From contig LRSR01012438.1 of assembly GCA_001579985.1 (NCBI GenBank), positions 1 to 36,959 of the forward strand: DNA of 36,959 nt, read 5' to 3'. A program made the translations under genes and the position numbers. Origin of the DNA: Hypsibius dujardini (taxonomy: Eukaryota > Tardigrada > Eutardigrada > Parachela > Hypsibiidae). Below the pieces are notes generated by a model, which saw only the letters and a program-made list of their open reading frames with translations, was not told the origin of the DNA and did no database searches. Shown in pieces: positions 1 to 10,152 of this stretch; the first letter of the stretch is position 1, and every line of letters begins with the position of its first letter.

Positions 1-24
1 CTGTCTGTCTGCCATGTCACTAAC

Positions 25-1838
25 TTCCGGTCTTCATCCACTACATGAGAGTTTTGGCGAAGGTGTGCGACAAATGCCATCCAATCACCACTGTAGAGCT
101 TCACCCGGCCTTCCGACGCGGAAGCAGCCATATTTCTCCGGATATTAGGTATTGTGGCTAGTTCGATCACGTCGGAGTTCTGCAATCGAATCGGTCCTGG
201 TGAGCGTCAAAAAAATGTGTCCTCAGCGCCACGGCAGTATACACTGTACCTACATAATCGTGAAGATGGACAGTGGCGCCATTTGCCAGGGCGTAGATCG
301 CTGGTAGTCCCGCTCCACACCCTAGCTACAATAAAAAAGCTCAATTTCCTCTGGCAGACAAAGAGACATACACACGTGGCAAAAACCTTCCGCTGACCGA
401 ATCAAGTACTTTAACTCGGGATTGTGTTCAACAGCCGACGAACGAGTGTAATAGCTTAACTCGGTTAGCGCAAGATTTTTTGCCACGTGTCTATGCAAGT
501 TAAATTACTTCGAGAACTTTCTTTCCCGAGAGGTCGACCGATTTTTCGGTGGACAGAAAAGACAGCATGTCGCAAGCTCCATCCCATACCCGAAAACCAC
601 CTGTAAAAGCAAAGAATACATCCGCCAAGAATGCATCTGAAGTCCATTCGTTGATTGGTGGATTGACAGAGCGCGACAATAACGGGCAAGATCTAGTTAG
701 TTTCCCTCAGTTGATTGACTGATTGATTTGCTTGATAACAGGCCGGTCTCAATTCATCAATCAATCCAGTGCTTTCACATTGAACTTCACCAAAATATGA
801 GAACGAGAAAAAATCTACCTGACCGCGAAATATGGGATTGTAAAAGGCGTCTTACCTTCATAAATTCGGGGGACAATATCCGATTTCCTTTCGCTCCCGA
901 AAAGTTTGGTCAGCCCGTTCAGTCGCACCTGTTGAACATCCATCACAGATTCCAGCCACTGCGGGCAAATAAACTCCAAAGTTGTCCCACCAACAGATAT
1001 AGCATTCCAAACTGTTTCTGTGGTTTATCAAAGAAGCGTTACCCGAGTATATCGCGCGGAAGGAAACGTGAAGTGAAACTAAAATACCAGAGTTTCGAGG
1101 AAGACTTCCTAGCGGCTCCTCCGACTCTCTCGAGGTCTTCGCCTCCGACGGGTGTGAAGAAGCATCCTGATCAGCACTTCGCGAGGATAAAATATCATCC
1201 TTAGACTCATGGGCATTCGGTACGGACAACAGATTATCGCTTCGGATGTCAGCGGTTGGGAAAAAGAGCGAATCATCGTTGTCCAGCAGGGTTTTAGATT
1301 CCCTCGAGGTCTCCGCCTCCGACGGGTGTGGAGAAGCATCCTGATCAGCTCTTCGCGAGGACGAAATATCATCCTTAGACTCATGGGCAGTTGGCACGGA
1401 TAACAGATTATCGCTTCGGATGTCAGCGGTTGGGAAACAGAGCGAATCATTGTTGTCCAGCAGGGTTTTAGATTCCCTCGAGGTTCCCGCCTCCGAAGCA
1501 GACGAAGAATCATTGCGATTGTCGCCATTCGAAACTAAAACATCTCGCTTCAGCCGTTTCGTGCTGGGTTCAAGCGTGGAAGAGGAGCTTCGGGTTAGCG
1601 AGGCAGGACTGTGGCAAGCAGGGTTTGGTGGACTCGTAGACGCCGTCAGGGACTCCGAAAAGCGTGAAACGTCGTTTGGTTGTCCCTTGTCCCATGCAAA
1701 AATATGCTCGCGAAATGGCTGTTCAGCGGGTTGTAAAAGAGAGTTGTCGCTACGAGAACGGAAAGAATCAGCGCTGTCTGGTGCAATAAAATTGCTAATT
1801 TCGGTTGATTGAGAGATTTCCAGCGGATGATCCCCTTC
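25..1838 (-). CDS. METTL18: METTL18-type protein-histidine methyltransferase (partial at the 3' end, 5' end unsure)
   Basis: The METTL18/Hpm1 family uses S-adenosylmethionine to methylate one histidine of ribosomal protein uL3 (RPL3). Exons read on the minus strand are 1838-1088, 1017-856, 600-509, 325-254 and 179-25, and the phases match at every joint. The first exon encodes a Ser/Asp-rich, probably disordered N-terminal region. The next encodes a stretch ending SDIVPRIYE, which continues as GGFRVWDGACD. VLE then joins LGCGAGLPAIYALANGA, the SAM-binding motif I. This is followed by LHDYNSDVIELATIPN and LYSGDWMAF, which match the METTL18 pattern of DYN...LPN and SGEW. The last exon ends in phase 2 at a GTTAGT donor, and the C-terminal part lies beyond base 1. 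I saw no start codon in the first exon, so a short 5' exon upstream of 1838 is expected. A hairpin MITE lies in the intron at 326-508. Confidence 0.9.
371..491. mobile_element. Hairpin MITE family A, copy 1 (121 bp)
   Basis: The terminal inverted repeats read cacacgtggcaaaaacctt and, inverted, ...ttgccacgtgtc. The element is flanked on both sides by TA (369-370 and 492-493). TA target duplications are typical of Tc1/mariner-mobilised elements. It has no coding capacity and sits in a METTL18 intron. Related copies lie at 10033 and 32253. Confidence 0.85.
1094..1500 (-). repeat. 174-bp in-frame tandem duplication in METTL18 exon 1
   Basis: The block containing agcatcctgatcagc recurs with a period of 174 bp (starts near 1161 and 1335), and a third, diverged partial copy follows. 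The period equals 58 codons, so the reading frame is kept. Each unit encodes a Ser/Asp/Glu-rich segment with SREPL-like or SRESKTLLDN, PTADIRSDNLLSVP and HESKDDI blocks. Confidence 0.85.
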
Positions 1839-2057
1839 CTCTCAAAGAGGATATATAATAAGAGCCACACCATAAGTCTACGGACAGACACGCAGGCCCT
1901 GCGAAGTGAGGAAAATCATAAAATAAAATAAAATAAAATGATAATCCATATCGATCGCATAGAATATGGCCGGATATTACAGAACTAGATAGATGTAATT
2001 TTTTAAAATTGTATTCAGAAAATTCTATCCATGTAACAATTTTTAAAAATTAAAAAA

Positions 2058-2303
2058 CTAGAGATAAATGATCACGTGATGCGTTGTCCTGTACGGCATG
2101 CCATAGATTTCGTGTTGAAGCAAACGCTTGATTTCAATTTGCTCAACTTCTGCTCGCAAAGAAGTGCGCCTAAAAGAGACATGTCTTTTACTGTGTTTAT
2201 ACCGCACTCTCCCTCGTAATTTTGTCTCACAGGGAAAATGCTTAATTTCTACCAAAAAAGAGCTATTATCTAAAGTGATTTTGCAATGAAAATTTATGGC
2301 CAT
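2058..2303 (-). CDS. Small unrecognised ORF, 81 residues
   Basis: An ATG at 2303, preceded in frame by a TAA, opens an 81-codon frame ending at TAG. The product is basic (blocks such as RYKHSKRHVSFRRTSLR) and begins MAINFHCKITL. I recognise no family, signal peptide or membrane segment. It could be a small gene, a first exon (a possible donor, GTAGAA, follows the TTTTTG codons) or chance. It lies about 220 bp upstream of the first METTL18 exon on the same strand, but its N-terminus does not clearly resemble METTL18. Confidence 0.2.
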   Translation of the reverse strand: MAINFHCKITLDNSSFLVEIKHFPCETKLRGRVRYKHSKRHVSFRRTSLRAEVEQIEIKRLLQHEIYGMPYRTTHHVIIYL

Positions 2304-2428
2304 TTCAATTTAACCGAAGTAATTGAGATTCCCACACGGCCTTGAGAATTGACCGGTCACAGTTTTTTTTCTCGAGCTTTCGTTCTCACGCTTTTGACTC
2401 AATTCGCTAATTTCATCTCACCCTTCGC

Positions 2429-2578
2429 CTATTCATTTGTGAAGAGAGAAAGGCTACTTCGAAATCGACTTAGAAGTGTTTCTAAAGGAGCAGAGGAGCC
2501 AGCGAAAGGACTGTTCTCCAAAGAGACCTGGTTTGCGTTCTCTGCTTCGTCGGACGATTTATTTGTGGCGGCTGAAGG
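2429..2578 (-). CDS. Possible terminal exon of an unknown minus-strand gene
   Basis: After a possible acceptor (GTTGTTAG), the minus strand is open for 49 codons to a TAG. The sequence is Ser/Asn/Glu-rich with balanced composition, including PSAATNKSSDEAENANQ and ETLLSRFRSSLSLFTNE. It looks more like real coding sequence than the plus-strand shadow frame. I found no partner exon, so it may belong to a gene I could not assemble or be a relic. Confidence 0.25.
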   Translation of the reverse strand, partial: PSAATNKSSDEAENANQVSLENSPFAGSSAPLETLLSRFRSSLSLFTNE

Positions 2579-3085
2579 CTAACAACTTTTTGAGCTAATT
2601 TTTGTCTTAGGCTCCCGGAATAAAGACTTGCAAAGGGTGCGGAGACTTCACAGCTCAAAACGATAAGATTTTATCGCGAGTTTTACAATTTATATTTCGC
2701 GTACTTATTTCGCGACGTGTGAAAGACCAAAATGCTCTAGTACGAGAACAGTCAAGACAGAATACTCTCAGCCGGAAAGTGAAGAAAATGAAAAACTATT
2801 AATGGCAACTAAACAGACAAACAGACAGACACAGACAAACTGGTACGAAGACAAAGACAAGGCAGACCAAAAAGGGGAAAGATAAAGAGGTTGCAACTGA
2901 AATATAGAAAAAGCGACAGACAAACAGACAGACAGACATACATTATCATATTCGAACAATTTGATGTCTAGCGTTTCTTTCTTGTCTATTCCTGACAGTA
3001 AGAATCGGCAAGGTCCAACAACGCTCGCAAATCCCATCGCTCACGGATTCCGAGCAGGTCCCATGGGAGAAATCTCATGGGGAAA
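2579..3085. other. Non-coding stretch
   Basis: I see no supportable gene here. It holds short CAGA runs around 2813-2840 and 2920-2938. The stretch below 3086 does not contain the remaining Na+/K+-ATPase exons that would be expected downstream of the pseudogene. Confidence 0.5.
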
Positions 3086-3735
<650 letters not shown>

Positions 3736-4041
3736 TCAACGTGAGGATTATCCGATAAAGTTAAAATATGCAAATCGATCAATCAATCGACCGAACGTAA
3801 CAGAAAATCTCCTTTAAGCTAAACCGACAAGAGGAGATAGCCCAATTAAACTAGACATCAGAATAGCAACAAAAATTTTCGCCATGGGGTCTTTGAGTAA
3901 TAACACCCTAGAATGATCAACGAATCCGAAGTTTACGGTCCTACCAAGTACGTAAATCAGTCAATCAAACGACATCCGGTAACAATCACATATCAGCCAA
4001 TTAACCAAACCACAGCCAATCAAAACTAACTCTCAACGCAC

Positions 4042-4178
4042 CTTGCTCGGAGTTCGTTGAGCCGTGACAATTCACCCACCAGATGCGGAAGCAGCGCAGA
4101 CTTCTTCTGAAGCGTCGGAAATTTTTTCCTTCGGCGGAACTGGCTCCTCCTAGTCGGGGATGAAAGTGTGCGATGCAT
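4042..4178 (-). CDS. Possible first exon, unknown basic protein
   Basis: An ATG at 4178 opens 45 codons up to a GTGCGT donor after 4042. The product is strongly basic, then leucine-rich (MHRTLSSPTRRSQFRRRKK, then LLPHLVGELSRLNELRA). I recognise no family. It lies upstream of the ATPase pseudogene on the same strand but does not resemble any part of the pump. The evidence is limited to an open frame with a plausible donor. Confidence 0.22.
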
Positions 4179-4790
4179 TTTCGATGCGCCAGATCCTTGT
4201 AGAGTTGTTGCCGCTTTTTAGATGCGCTACTCCCGGCTTGTGCTCCAGCGAAATAAGTTCGCAAGTTCCTCCATTGCTTGGAAATTCACATGAAAATAAT
4301 ACGTACAGAAAACAACCAAGATTTCCTTGTGTTTTTATAATTTTCCAGACGCCAAAGACGATAAGTAATCAAATGAGGCAGTTTTGAATAGAAATGGATT
4401 TTTTTATGGGCCCCCGTGCGTGACAAACTTTGTGTTGAACTGGGGTTTTTTCTCCTCTTTTCCAAAAAAGAAATGCGGCTCATTCATCCATCCAAAAAAA
4501 ATTTAACATAATTTTATACAACAGTCCTTGCATTTTTCTCTGAAGCATTTGGTATAATGTTTGAACGACAACTAGTATATTGAGGCAAAAAAAATCGGTA
4601 AAGCCGAAGCACGTGAACTGCTTATTGACTGCTGTTGCCAATTGGTGAGCTCGAAATAAGTAGGAGGAGCTATACTTCACTAAATTTTCTCATTAGTGTA
4701 TCTACGTAGATAGACCAATGAAAACACACCACAGTCTGAGTATCAGCAGACTGCGTGTCTCCCCGTAGAATATGGCTTAGTCAGCCTCTT
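4179..4790. other. Non-coding, AT-rich spacer
   Basis: No gene is supportable here. Short homopolymer runs occur (for example t-runs near 4398 and a-runs near 4494), with stops in every frame at short intervals. Confidence 0.5.
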
Positions 4791-4791
4791 G

Positions 4792-4992
4792 TTATATATC
4801 CTCTTTGCCTTCCTCTGGTAAGACGGACTTCTGCTGCTCGGAATCTGCACCTGGAAGAGGTGCTGGAAAGTTAAAAAGGAAAGACATGATAGATTTATCG
4901 ATCGCGGCGATCACGTATGAGCTCTTTAGTAACACACACACAGAAACCATTAAAAAACCGGCTTCAAATAATAAGTAAAAATCAGATGACAA
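4792..4992 (-). CDS. Possible small membrane ORF or terminal exon
   Basis: From an ATG at 4992 a 66-codon frame runs to a TAA. Its first half is hydrophobic (FLMVSVCVLL) and its tail is acidic, ending VLPEEGKEDI. A strong acceptor-like sequence (CTTTTTAACTTTCCAG) precedes the tail at about 4866, so the tail may instead be the last exon of an unseen gene. Family unknown. Confidence 0.2.
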   Translation of the reverse strand: MSSDFYLLFEAGFLMVSVCVLLKSSYVIAAIDKSIMSFLFNFPAPLPGADSEQQKSVLPEEGKEDI

Positions 4993-5677
4993 TTAAATGA
5001 TTGAACAAATGAATCAATGAATCAACGCTAAAATGGTAACGAGTCAATGAATCAAGTGACGACAATTGAGTGGATTAAATCAATAAATCAATACATCAAC
5101 AATAATCAATCAATCAATCGAAGAAGAAGAATATGTGTTGGATAAGATCCAGGAGTTCGATTGATTGAATGAACGAAAGAGTCTTAGATCGATCAGCTGT
5201 TGTCGTTGATTCTCTTGTTGATTCTCTCGTCCATTCCATTTTCACGGTTACATCGATTCATTTCAGAGCTACTGTATTTCTTATTCCTTACTTGTCGTTA
5301 TTTTCATCCCTTTTTGCACTCGTAATATGCTATTGTTTCGTGCCTTCCGGCTAATGACATAACATGCAATGTAAACATTTACGGTATAGAAAACCCGTTA
5401 TCTCTAGTCTGGCCTATGCACCAGTACATATTTGCACCGCAGCGGCGCAGCGGCGCAGCAAACAGTCGAGCAGCCAACCTTCGAAAACCACGTCATACTC
5501 TTAACTTACCCAATCTCGAAAAAGGACGCCGTTCGGGTTCGTTTAACCGCGCAACTTTCCCCGTTTGTGAATCTCATTGCAATACAGCGGAGTTCAGGAA
5601 TCCCTTTCTGGATCACACATTCACCACCATTCACACCGCTGCGTCAAGTCAGTTGAGTTACTACGGAGTTTAGTCCG
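4993..5677. other. Spacer and presumed CNPY3/4 promoter
   Basis: The left half is rich in TCAA/TTGA tetranucleotides (5010-5125). A GC-rich patch with repeated gcggcgcag lies at 5440-5460, about 220 bp upstream of the canopy start codon, and may be a promoter element. No TATA box is obvious. Confidence 0.35.
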
Positions 5678-5888
5678 ATGACGGGAATGCGATTCACGTG
5701 GAATATTCTGCTTTTTGGACTTGCACTTACGTGTGCGGTGGTGGCTGGGAAGGATGGCGACGGGGAAGAAGACAAAGTCAGCAGGACTCCCACGCAATGC
5801 GAAGGTATCGATATCGCCGCATGTACTAATGTCTGTGTCTGTGCCTGTGCCTGTGTCTGTCTATGTCTGTCTGTGTCTGTGTCTGTGT

Positions 5889-5935
<47 letters not shown>

Positions 5936-6081
5936 TCTGTGTCTGTGTCTGTGCCTGTGTCTGTGCCTGTGTCTGTGTCTATGTCTGTGTCTGTGTCTGT
6001 GTCTGTGTCTGTGCCTGTGCCTGTGTCTATGTCTGTGTCTGTGTCTGTCTGTGTATGTATCGGTGTCGGTGTCTGTGTCTT

Positions 6082-6125
<44 letters not shown>

Positions 6126-6834
6126 TCTTTGTCTGTGTCGGTGTCGGTGTCTGTGTCTGTGTTTGCATCGATGAAATGAGTAAAAAAACCATAGGCGTTA
6201 GTTTGCAGGATATTTGCCCATGAAATGGATTCAAAGATGAAGGAGACGTTCAAGAAGAAGACGCTCGATGTTAGCTCGAAACCTTTTACACCGGACACCA
6301 GGAAGATCGATTACAGCCGATCGTAAGTGCTGCGCTTTTCGTTGATTGGTCGATTGGAATTAAACGTTTTTAAACGACCGGCGTTTCGTTTTTCTACCGG
6401 TTGATTGATTGATTGATTAGATCATCTGCATCGGTTTTTTTCCAGAGAACTGCGACTGATTGAGGTGCTGGACAGTGTGTGCGATAAAGTGGCAGATTAT
6501 CATGTGCACTCGAAGGAGGGGATGCAGCGTTACGCCAAGCAAGAAAGTGAAACGATTGATACATTGAACGCATTAAGGCAAGCAAAACGGTCATTGCATT
6601 TGTGCCTAGAATTCCGGACGTTGTGACGAGAGTCCTTTAATCATGCAGGAATCGCGGTGTTAAAGTGGATATCGGAATGCCTTGGGAGCTGGTCGAGAAG
6701 CAACCGAATAAGGAAATCATGGCACTGAAAAGAAGGGTATGTAGCTGGGTGGTTGGAGAAACCCAGACACATAGTCAAGTCAGCCAGTCAGATGGTCAGC
6801 CAGTCAGACAAACAGTTCGTTAGATTGCTAAGCG

Positions 6835-6886
<52 letters not shown>

Positions 6887-7490
6887 TGCAGACATGCAAA
6901 CAGACGGGCAGGCAGACACGCAGGCGTGTAAACAGACAGACAGAAAGACAGACAGACAGACAGACATGCATGCATACAAGCAAACAGAAAGGCAGGCAGA
7001 CAGGCAGGCATGTAAACAGACAGACAGGCAGGCATGTAACAAACAGACAGACAATAATGTCTGCTTCGTTTCACAGTGTGAAGCATTGGCCGAGGAATAC
7101 GAGGACGACCTCTCGGCATGGTACTTTCAACAACAAGAGCAACCATTGCTGGATTACTTTTGCCGGAAGAATATTTTGAAAGGCGAAGATCAATGTAGGT
7201 CAACATACGTCTGTCGGTCGATTAAATTTCTATTTCAACTTGTATTGTTACTGGCAGGGATTATTTTAGTGTGTGACATTACGCAAAACGTGTGAGATTA
7301 AAACGATTTGTGTTGCATTAAAGATCCCTTTAAAATAATCCCTGGTTACTGGTGCTTCCTCTCCGTAGCGTGCTTGGATCAACCCTGGGAACCTTTTGGA
7401 CTTCCTTACTCCGACGGCACCGGAGTTGGCAAAACGAAAGAGGAAAGCGCTCGACCCCGACCAAAGGACAAGAAGAAGGATGAGCTCTAA
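5678..7490 (+). CDS. CNPY3/4: Canopy family protein, CNPY3/4 type (ER, saposin-like)
   Basis: Canopy 3/4 proteins are ER co-chaperones that help fold or deliver surface receptors (Toll-like receptors in vertebrates). Exons are 5678-5804, 6202-6322, 6446-6577, 6649-6736, 7077-7194 and 7369-7490. The phases agree and total 235 residues plus stop, close to vertebrate CNPY4. Residues 1-24 form a signal peptide (ILLFGLALTCAVVAG). CEVCR at 41-45, formed across the first intron, opens the saposin-like domain, and further cysteines lie in DSVCDKV, RRCEALAEE, YFCRKN and SCLDQPW. The conserved blocks DSKMKETFKKKTLDVSSKPF, SELRLIEVLD, NRGVKVDIGMPWEL and QQEQPLLDYFC are all present. The C-terminus is KDKKKDEL, an ER-retention signal. 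Intron 3 has a GC-AG boundary (AAG|GCAAGC). Introns 1 and 4 are largely minisatellite or microsatellite. Confidence 0.93.
5829..6168. repeat. TGTCTG/TGCCTG hexamer minisatellite in CNPY3/4 intron 1
   Basis: About 340 bp of interspersed tgtctg and tgcctg hexamers lie between exon 1 and exon 2. The long Val/Ser and Cys/Val/Leu open frames here, in several frames of both strands, are by-products of the 6-bp period. Confidence 0.9.
6835..7053. repeat. CAGA microsatellite in CNPY3/4 intron 4
   Basis: A (caga)n run with interruptions (ggcaggca, tgcatgca) ends about 25 bp before the exon 5 acceptor. Confidence 0.9.
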
Positions 7491-7524
7491 TCAAGGTTAA
7501 TACGTTTATTTTTCTGCCGCTTTC

Positions 7525-7593
7525 GGTCGGCCATCGCGAGAGGATTCGGTCGGCCAACGCGAGAGGATTCGGTCGGCCATCGCGAGAGGATTC
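7525..7593. repeat. 23-bp tandem repeat, three copies
   Basis: The unit ggtcggccatcgcgagagg plus attc starts at 7525, 7548 and 7571. It lies just after the CNPY3/4 stop codon, in the short interval shared with the convergent PSMD10 gene. Confidence 0.85.
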
Positions 7594-7766
7594 CGTCAAG
7601 TCTTCCAGTCTTCAATTCTAAGCCTTTTTTATCTTTCTTTCTTTTTACCTAACGTCTTAGCCAATGCTGAATGGTGGATTATATTTGATTTCGGCCTTAT
7701 AATTCCACCCATAAAAAATGAAAAATATTTTTATCCAAGAAAAAAGCAATATCCGATTTGCTGTAC

Positions 7767-7940
7767 TCATCCAGCAGAGAGGCGAGCGAGGAGAGATTTA
7801 AGCTGCTTATCGCAGAAATCCAATGGCGTCTTCTCCGCCTTAGAAGTAAAAGAATACTCTCAGGCAAGGTGAACTGAAATCGGAATTATCTCGGCCACTG
7901 TCTGTCTGTCTATCTATTTATCTATCTATCTATCTATCTA

Positions 7941-7975
<35 letters not shown>

Positions 7976-7984
7976 GTCTATCTA

Positions 7985-8029
<45 letters not shown>

Positions 8030-9227
8030 TAGTCTGTTACCTTGTTCTTAGCTTCAGTGGAAGCTCCGTGTTCGGCAAGCAGACGTGCGACGTCCGGATT
8101 CTGAGACTCACAGGCAACGTGCCTAAAATGAGGGTCAAAATGACCTGCAAACTGTTTGAAACAACTGCAAAAAGCAAAAGCAGCAGTTTTAACGTACAAC
8201 GGCGTATTCTCAAACTTATCCAGGGAGTTGACGTTCGCGCCGTTCTTCAGGAGAAACTCGCACATCTGTGCGTGGCCTTGGGACGCAGCTCGATGCAGCG
8301 GCGTGTTTCCGGCCCGATCCTTCACGTTGACGCTCGCGCCGAGTTCCAACAACAACTCCGCAATCTAAAAAATCAAATCACACAAAAATAAACCGGAAAA
8401 AAAACCTAAAATCAGCATAATCCATAAAACGGTACGTCGTGGCAAAATCCTTGGACTAACCGAGTTAATGTACACGATGCAATCAATCAATCAGCCAAGC
8501 AATCAATCAACCAGCCATGTACAAGAGACAATCAATCAATCAGTTCACCAATCAATCAGCCAAGTAATCAATCAACCAACCATGTTCGAAAGGCAATCAA
8601 TCAATCAGCCAATCAATCAATCAGCCTACTAACCAATCAATTAAACAAATCATCATGAACTGATGGTGACTTTCGTTTTCGACACATCAGTTATTGCTTT
8701 CTCTCACGGTATCTACCAACTCACAGCCATTTTGTTCTTCGAAGCAGCATAATGAATCGGTTGCTGGCCGGTGTCGTTGGTCTGCGTCACATTTGCGCCG
8801 CGCTGCACCAGGAACCGCACTAGATCCTCCTTCCCCGCAGCCACACAAATCAACAGCGGAGTGAAGCCATTCTACAAAACAATGAAAGACAAAGAAAGAC
8901 GAAAAAATAAACCACATGAAAGCCATAAGAGTAAAAGTCATTTCACAAAAATCAAACCTCGTCAGGCTCATCGAGCGGAACTCCCAGGCTCACGAGATAT
9001 TCTACAAATTCACCATGCCCACCGGAGCATGCCCAATGGATGGCACTTCGTCCACCCTGAAGCAGAAAAATAGTCTGACTCAAAAGACGATGCACTAAAT
9101 TCGTAGGAGCTTGAAGTAGCGCAAAAAGTCAACAATTACAATCAATTAATCAATCAATCAATCCATCGACGATTGCAGTTTGATCAATCAATCAATCCAT
9201 CGACGACTGCAGTTTAATCAATCAATT

Positions 9228-9260
<33 letters not shown>

Positions 9261-9520
9261 ATCAATGACTGCAGTCCGATCAATCAATTAATCGATTATT
9301 GCAGTTCAATCAATCAATCCATCAATGGTTGCAGTCCGATCAATCAACCAATCGAGGCGGCGGAAAACCGACCAAACCTCACCTCATCCGCTTTCGTAGC
9401 AGCTGATTTGTCTGCTTCAAAGATGGTTTTCACCTCCTCAATTTTTCCGTCATAAATCTGCTGCCCAATACTGGGGGCCCATTTATCGGCTAGACCCGGG
9501 GATTTACCGGTATCAACCAT
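7767..9520 (-). CDS. PSMD10: Gankyrin (26S proteasome assembly chaperone PSMD10 / Nas6)
   Basis: Gankyrin is an ankyrin-repeat chaperone that binds Rpt3 (PSMC4) during assembly of the proteasome base. Exons read on the minus strand are 9520-9383, 9056-8958, 8871-8725, 8364-8198, 8122-8041 and 7838-7767, with all phases in agreement. They give 234 residues, close to the 226 of the human protein. The start MVDTGKSPGLADKW leads into about six ankyrin repeats: GGRSAIHWACSGGHGEFVEY, NGFTPLLICVAAGKEDLVRF, GQQPIHYAASKNKMA, GNTPLHRAASQGHAQMCEFL and LHVACESQNPDVARLLAEHG. The final AEKTPLDFC...LLARLSAG stop matches the C-terminal repeat of vertebrate gankyrin (EEKTPL...). The introns carry tetranucleotide repeats. 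A minus-strand AATAAA at 7506-7511 could serve as its poly(A) signal. The gene looks intact. Confidence 0.96.
7902..8037. repeat. TCTG/TCTA microsatellite in PSMD10 intron 5
   Basis: Mixed (tctg)n and (tcta)n blocks begin only a few bases downstream of the exon 5 donor on the minus strand. Confidence 0.9.
8477..8655. repeat. CAAT-type tetranucleotide repeat in PSMD10 intron 3
   Basis: Imperfect caatcaatcaatcagcca units, with embedded agccatgtacaagagacaat blocks, are spread over about 180 bp. Confidence 0.8.
9140..9355. repeat. CAAT repeat with ~45-60-bp higher-order unit in PSMD10 intron 1
   Basis: The pattern atcaatcaatccatcgacgattgcagttt recurs with variations (cgactgcag, tgactgcagtccgat, tggttgcagtccgat). 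It is a minisatellite built on a tetranucleotide core. Confidence 0.8.
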
Positions 9521-9685
9521 GATTGTAGTCACGGCGGACGACACCGGAATCGCGAGATGAAATATTCGAAAATCGTGGAATGACACCGCAGATAAATCAT
9601 TGGTCGGTTGGGATTTATGGAAGATCCAACGGTTTAGCAAAGATTGCTTGATTGGTTGTGTTGCTCCATGAAAACGACGTGCAGT

Positions 9686-9830
9686 GCGCAATGCGCTGTA
9701 GAGTTCGATATGATGCGCAATGCGCTGTAGAGTTCGATATGATGCGCAATGCGCTGTAGAGTTCGATATGATGCGCAATGCGCTGTGGAGTTCGATATGA
9801 TGCGCAATGCGCATGCACATGCGCGTAGTT
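9686..9830. promoter_or_regulatory. 29-bp tandem array of NRF1-like palindromes upstream of PSMD10
   Basis: The unit starts with the palindrome gcgcaatgcgc and continues ctgtagagttcgatatgat. Copies begin at 9686, 9715, 9744, 9773 and 9802 (the last partial), followed by tgcgcatgcacatgcgcg. The array lies about 165-310 bp upstream of the PSMD10 start codon. GCGCA/TGCGC half-sites resemble the NRF1 (Ewg) consensus, here with one extra base between the halves. A promoter role is inferred. Confidence 0.5.
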
Positions 9831-10032
9831 GTAGTTTTGATTGATTGACTCTTCTGTTGTTGTTTTCTCATTATCTCCCTCCATTTTGTCCTTCCGCTTG
9901 CATTTTCAACGACTGGCTTGCTTACCTCCTGCTTCATCACCATTTCAAAAAATTTACCTCCGGAAGCACGACGAGGTGAGGAAGATCATAAGGCGAGCTT
10001 AGGGAGATTATAAGGCGAGGTGAAGAAGATTA

Positions 10033-10152
10033 CACACGTGGCAGAAATTTTGCGCTGACCGAGTCAAGCACTTTAACTCGACGGCTGTGAACAGTAGCCA
10101 TGCAACGAGGGTAATGGCTTGACTCGCTAGCGCAAGGTTTTTGCCACGTGTG
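10033..10152. mobile_element. Hairpin MITE family A, copy 2 (120 bp)
   Basis: The inverted ends are cacacgtggcagaaattttgcg and ...cgcaaggtttttgccacgtgtg, with TA on both sides (10031-10032, 10153-10154). This is the best-preserved copy. It lies about 500 bp upstream of PSMD10. Confidence 0.88.

Noticed and set aside
567-722. Plus-strand frame beginning MSQAPSHTRKPPVKAKNTSA
   Set aside because: It looks plausible, but it is the antisense of METTL18 exon 3 (600-509) and its intron. The minus-strand exon has family-level similarity and matching phases.
1646-1891. Minus-strand hydrophobic ORF beginning MVWLLLYILFERKG
   Set aside because: It overlaps METTL18 exon 1 in another frame. The METTL18 frame continues the conserved exons.
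5678-6223. Long open frame running from the canopy signal peptide through Val/Ser and Cys/Val repeats
   Set aside because: Only the first 42 codons are the real exon 1. The rest is an intronic hexamer repeat whose period keeps frames open.
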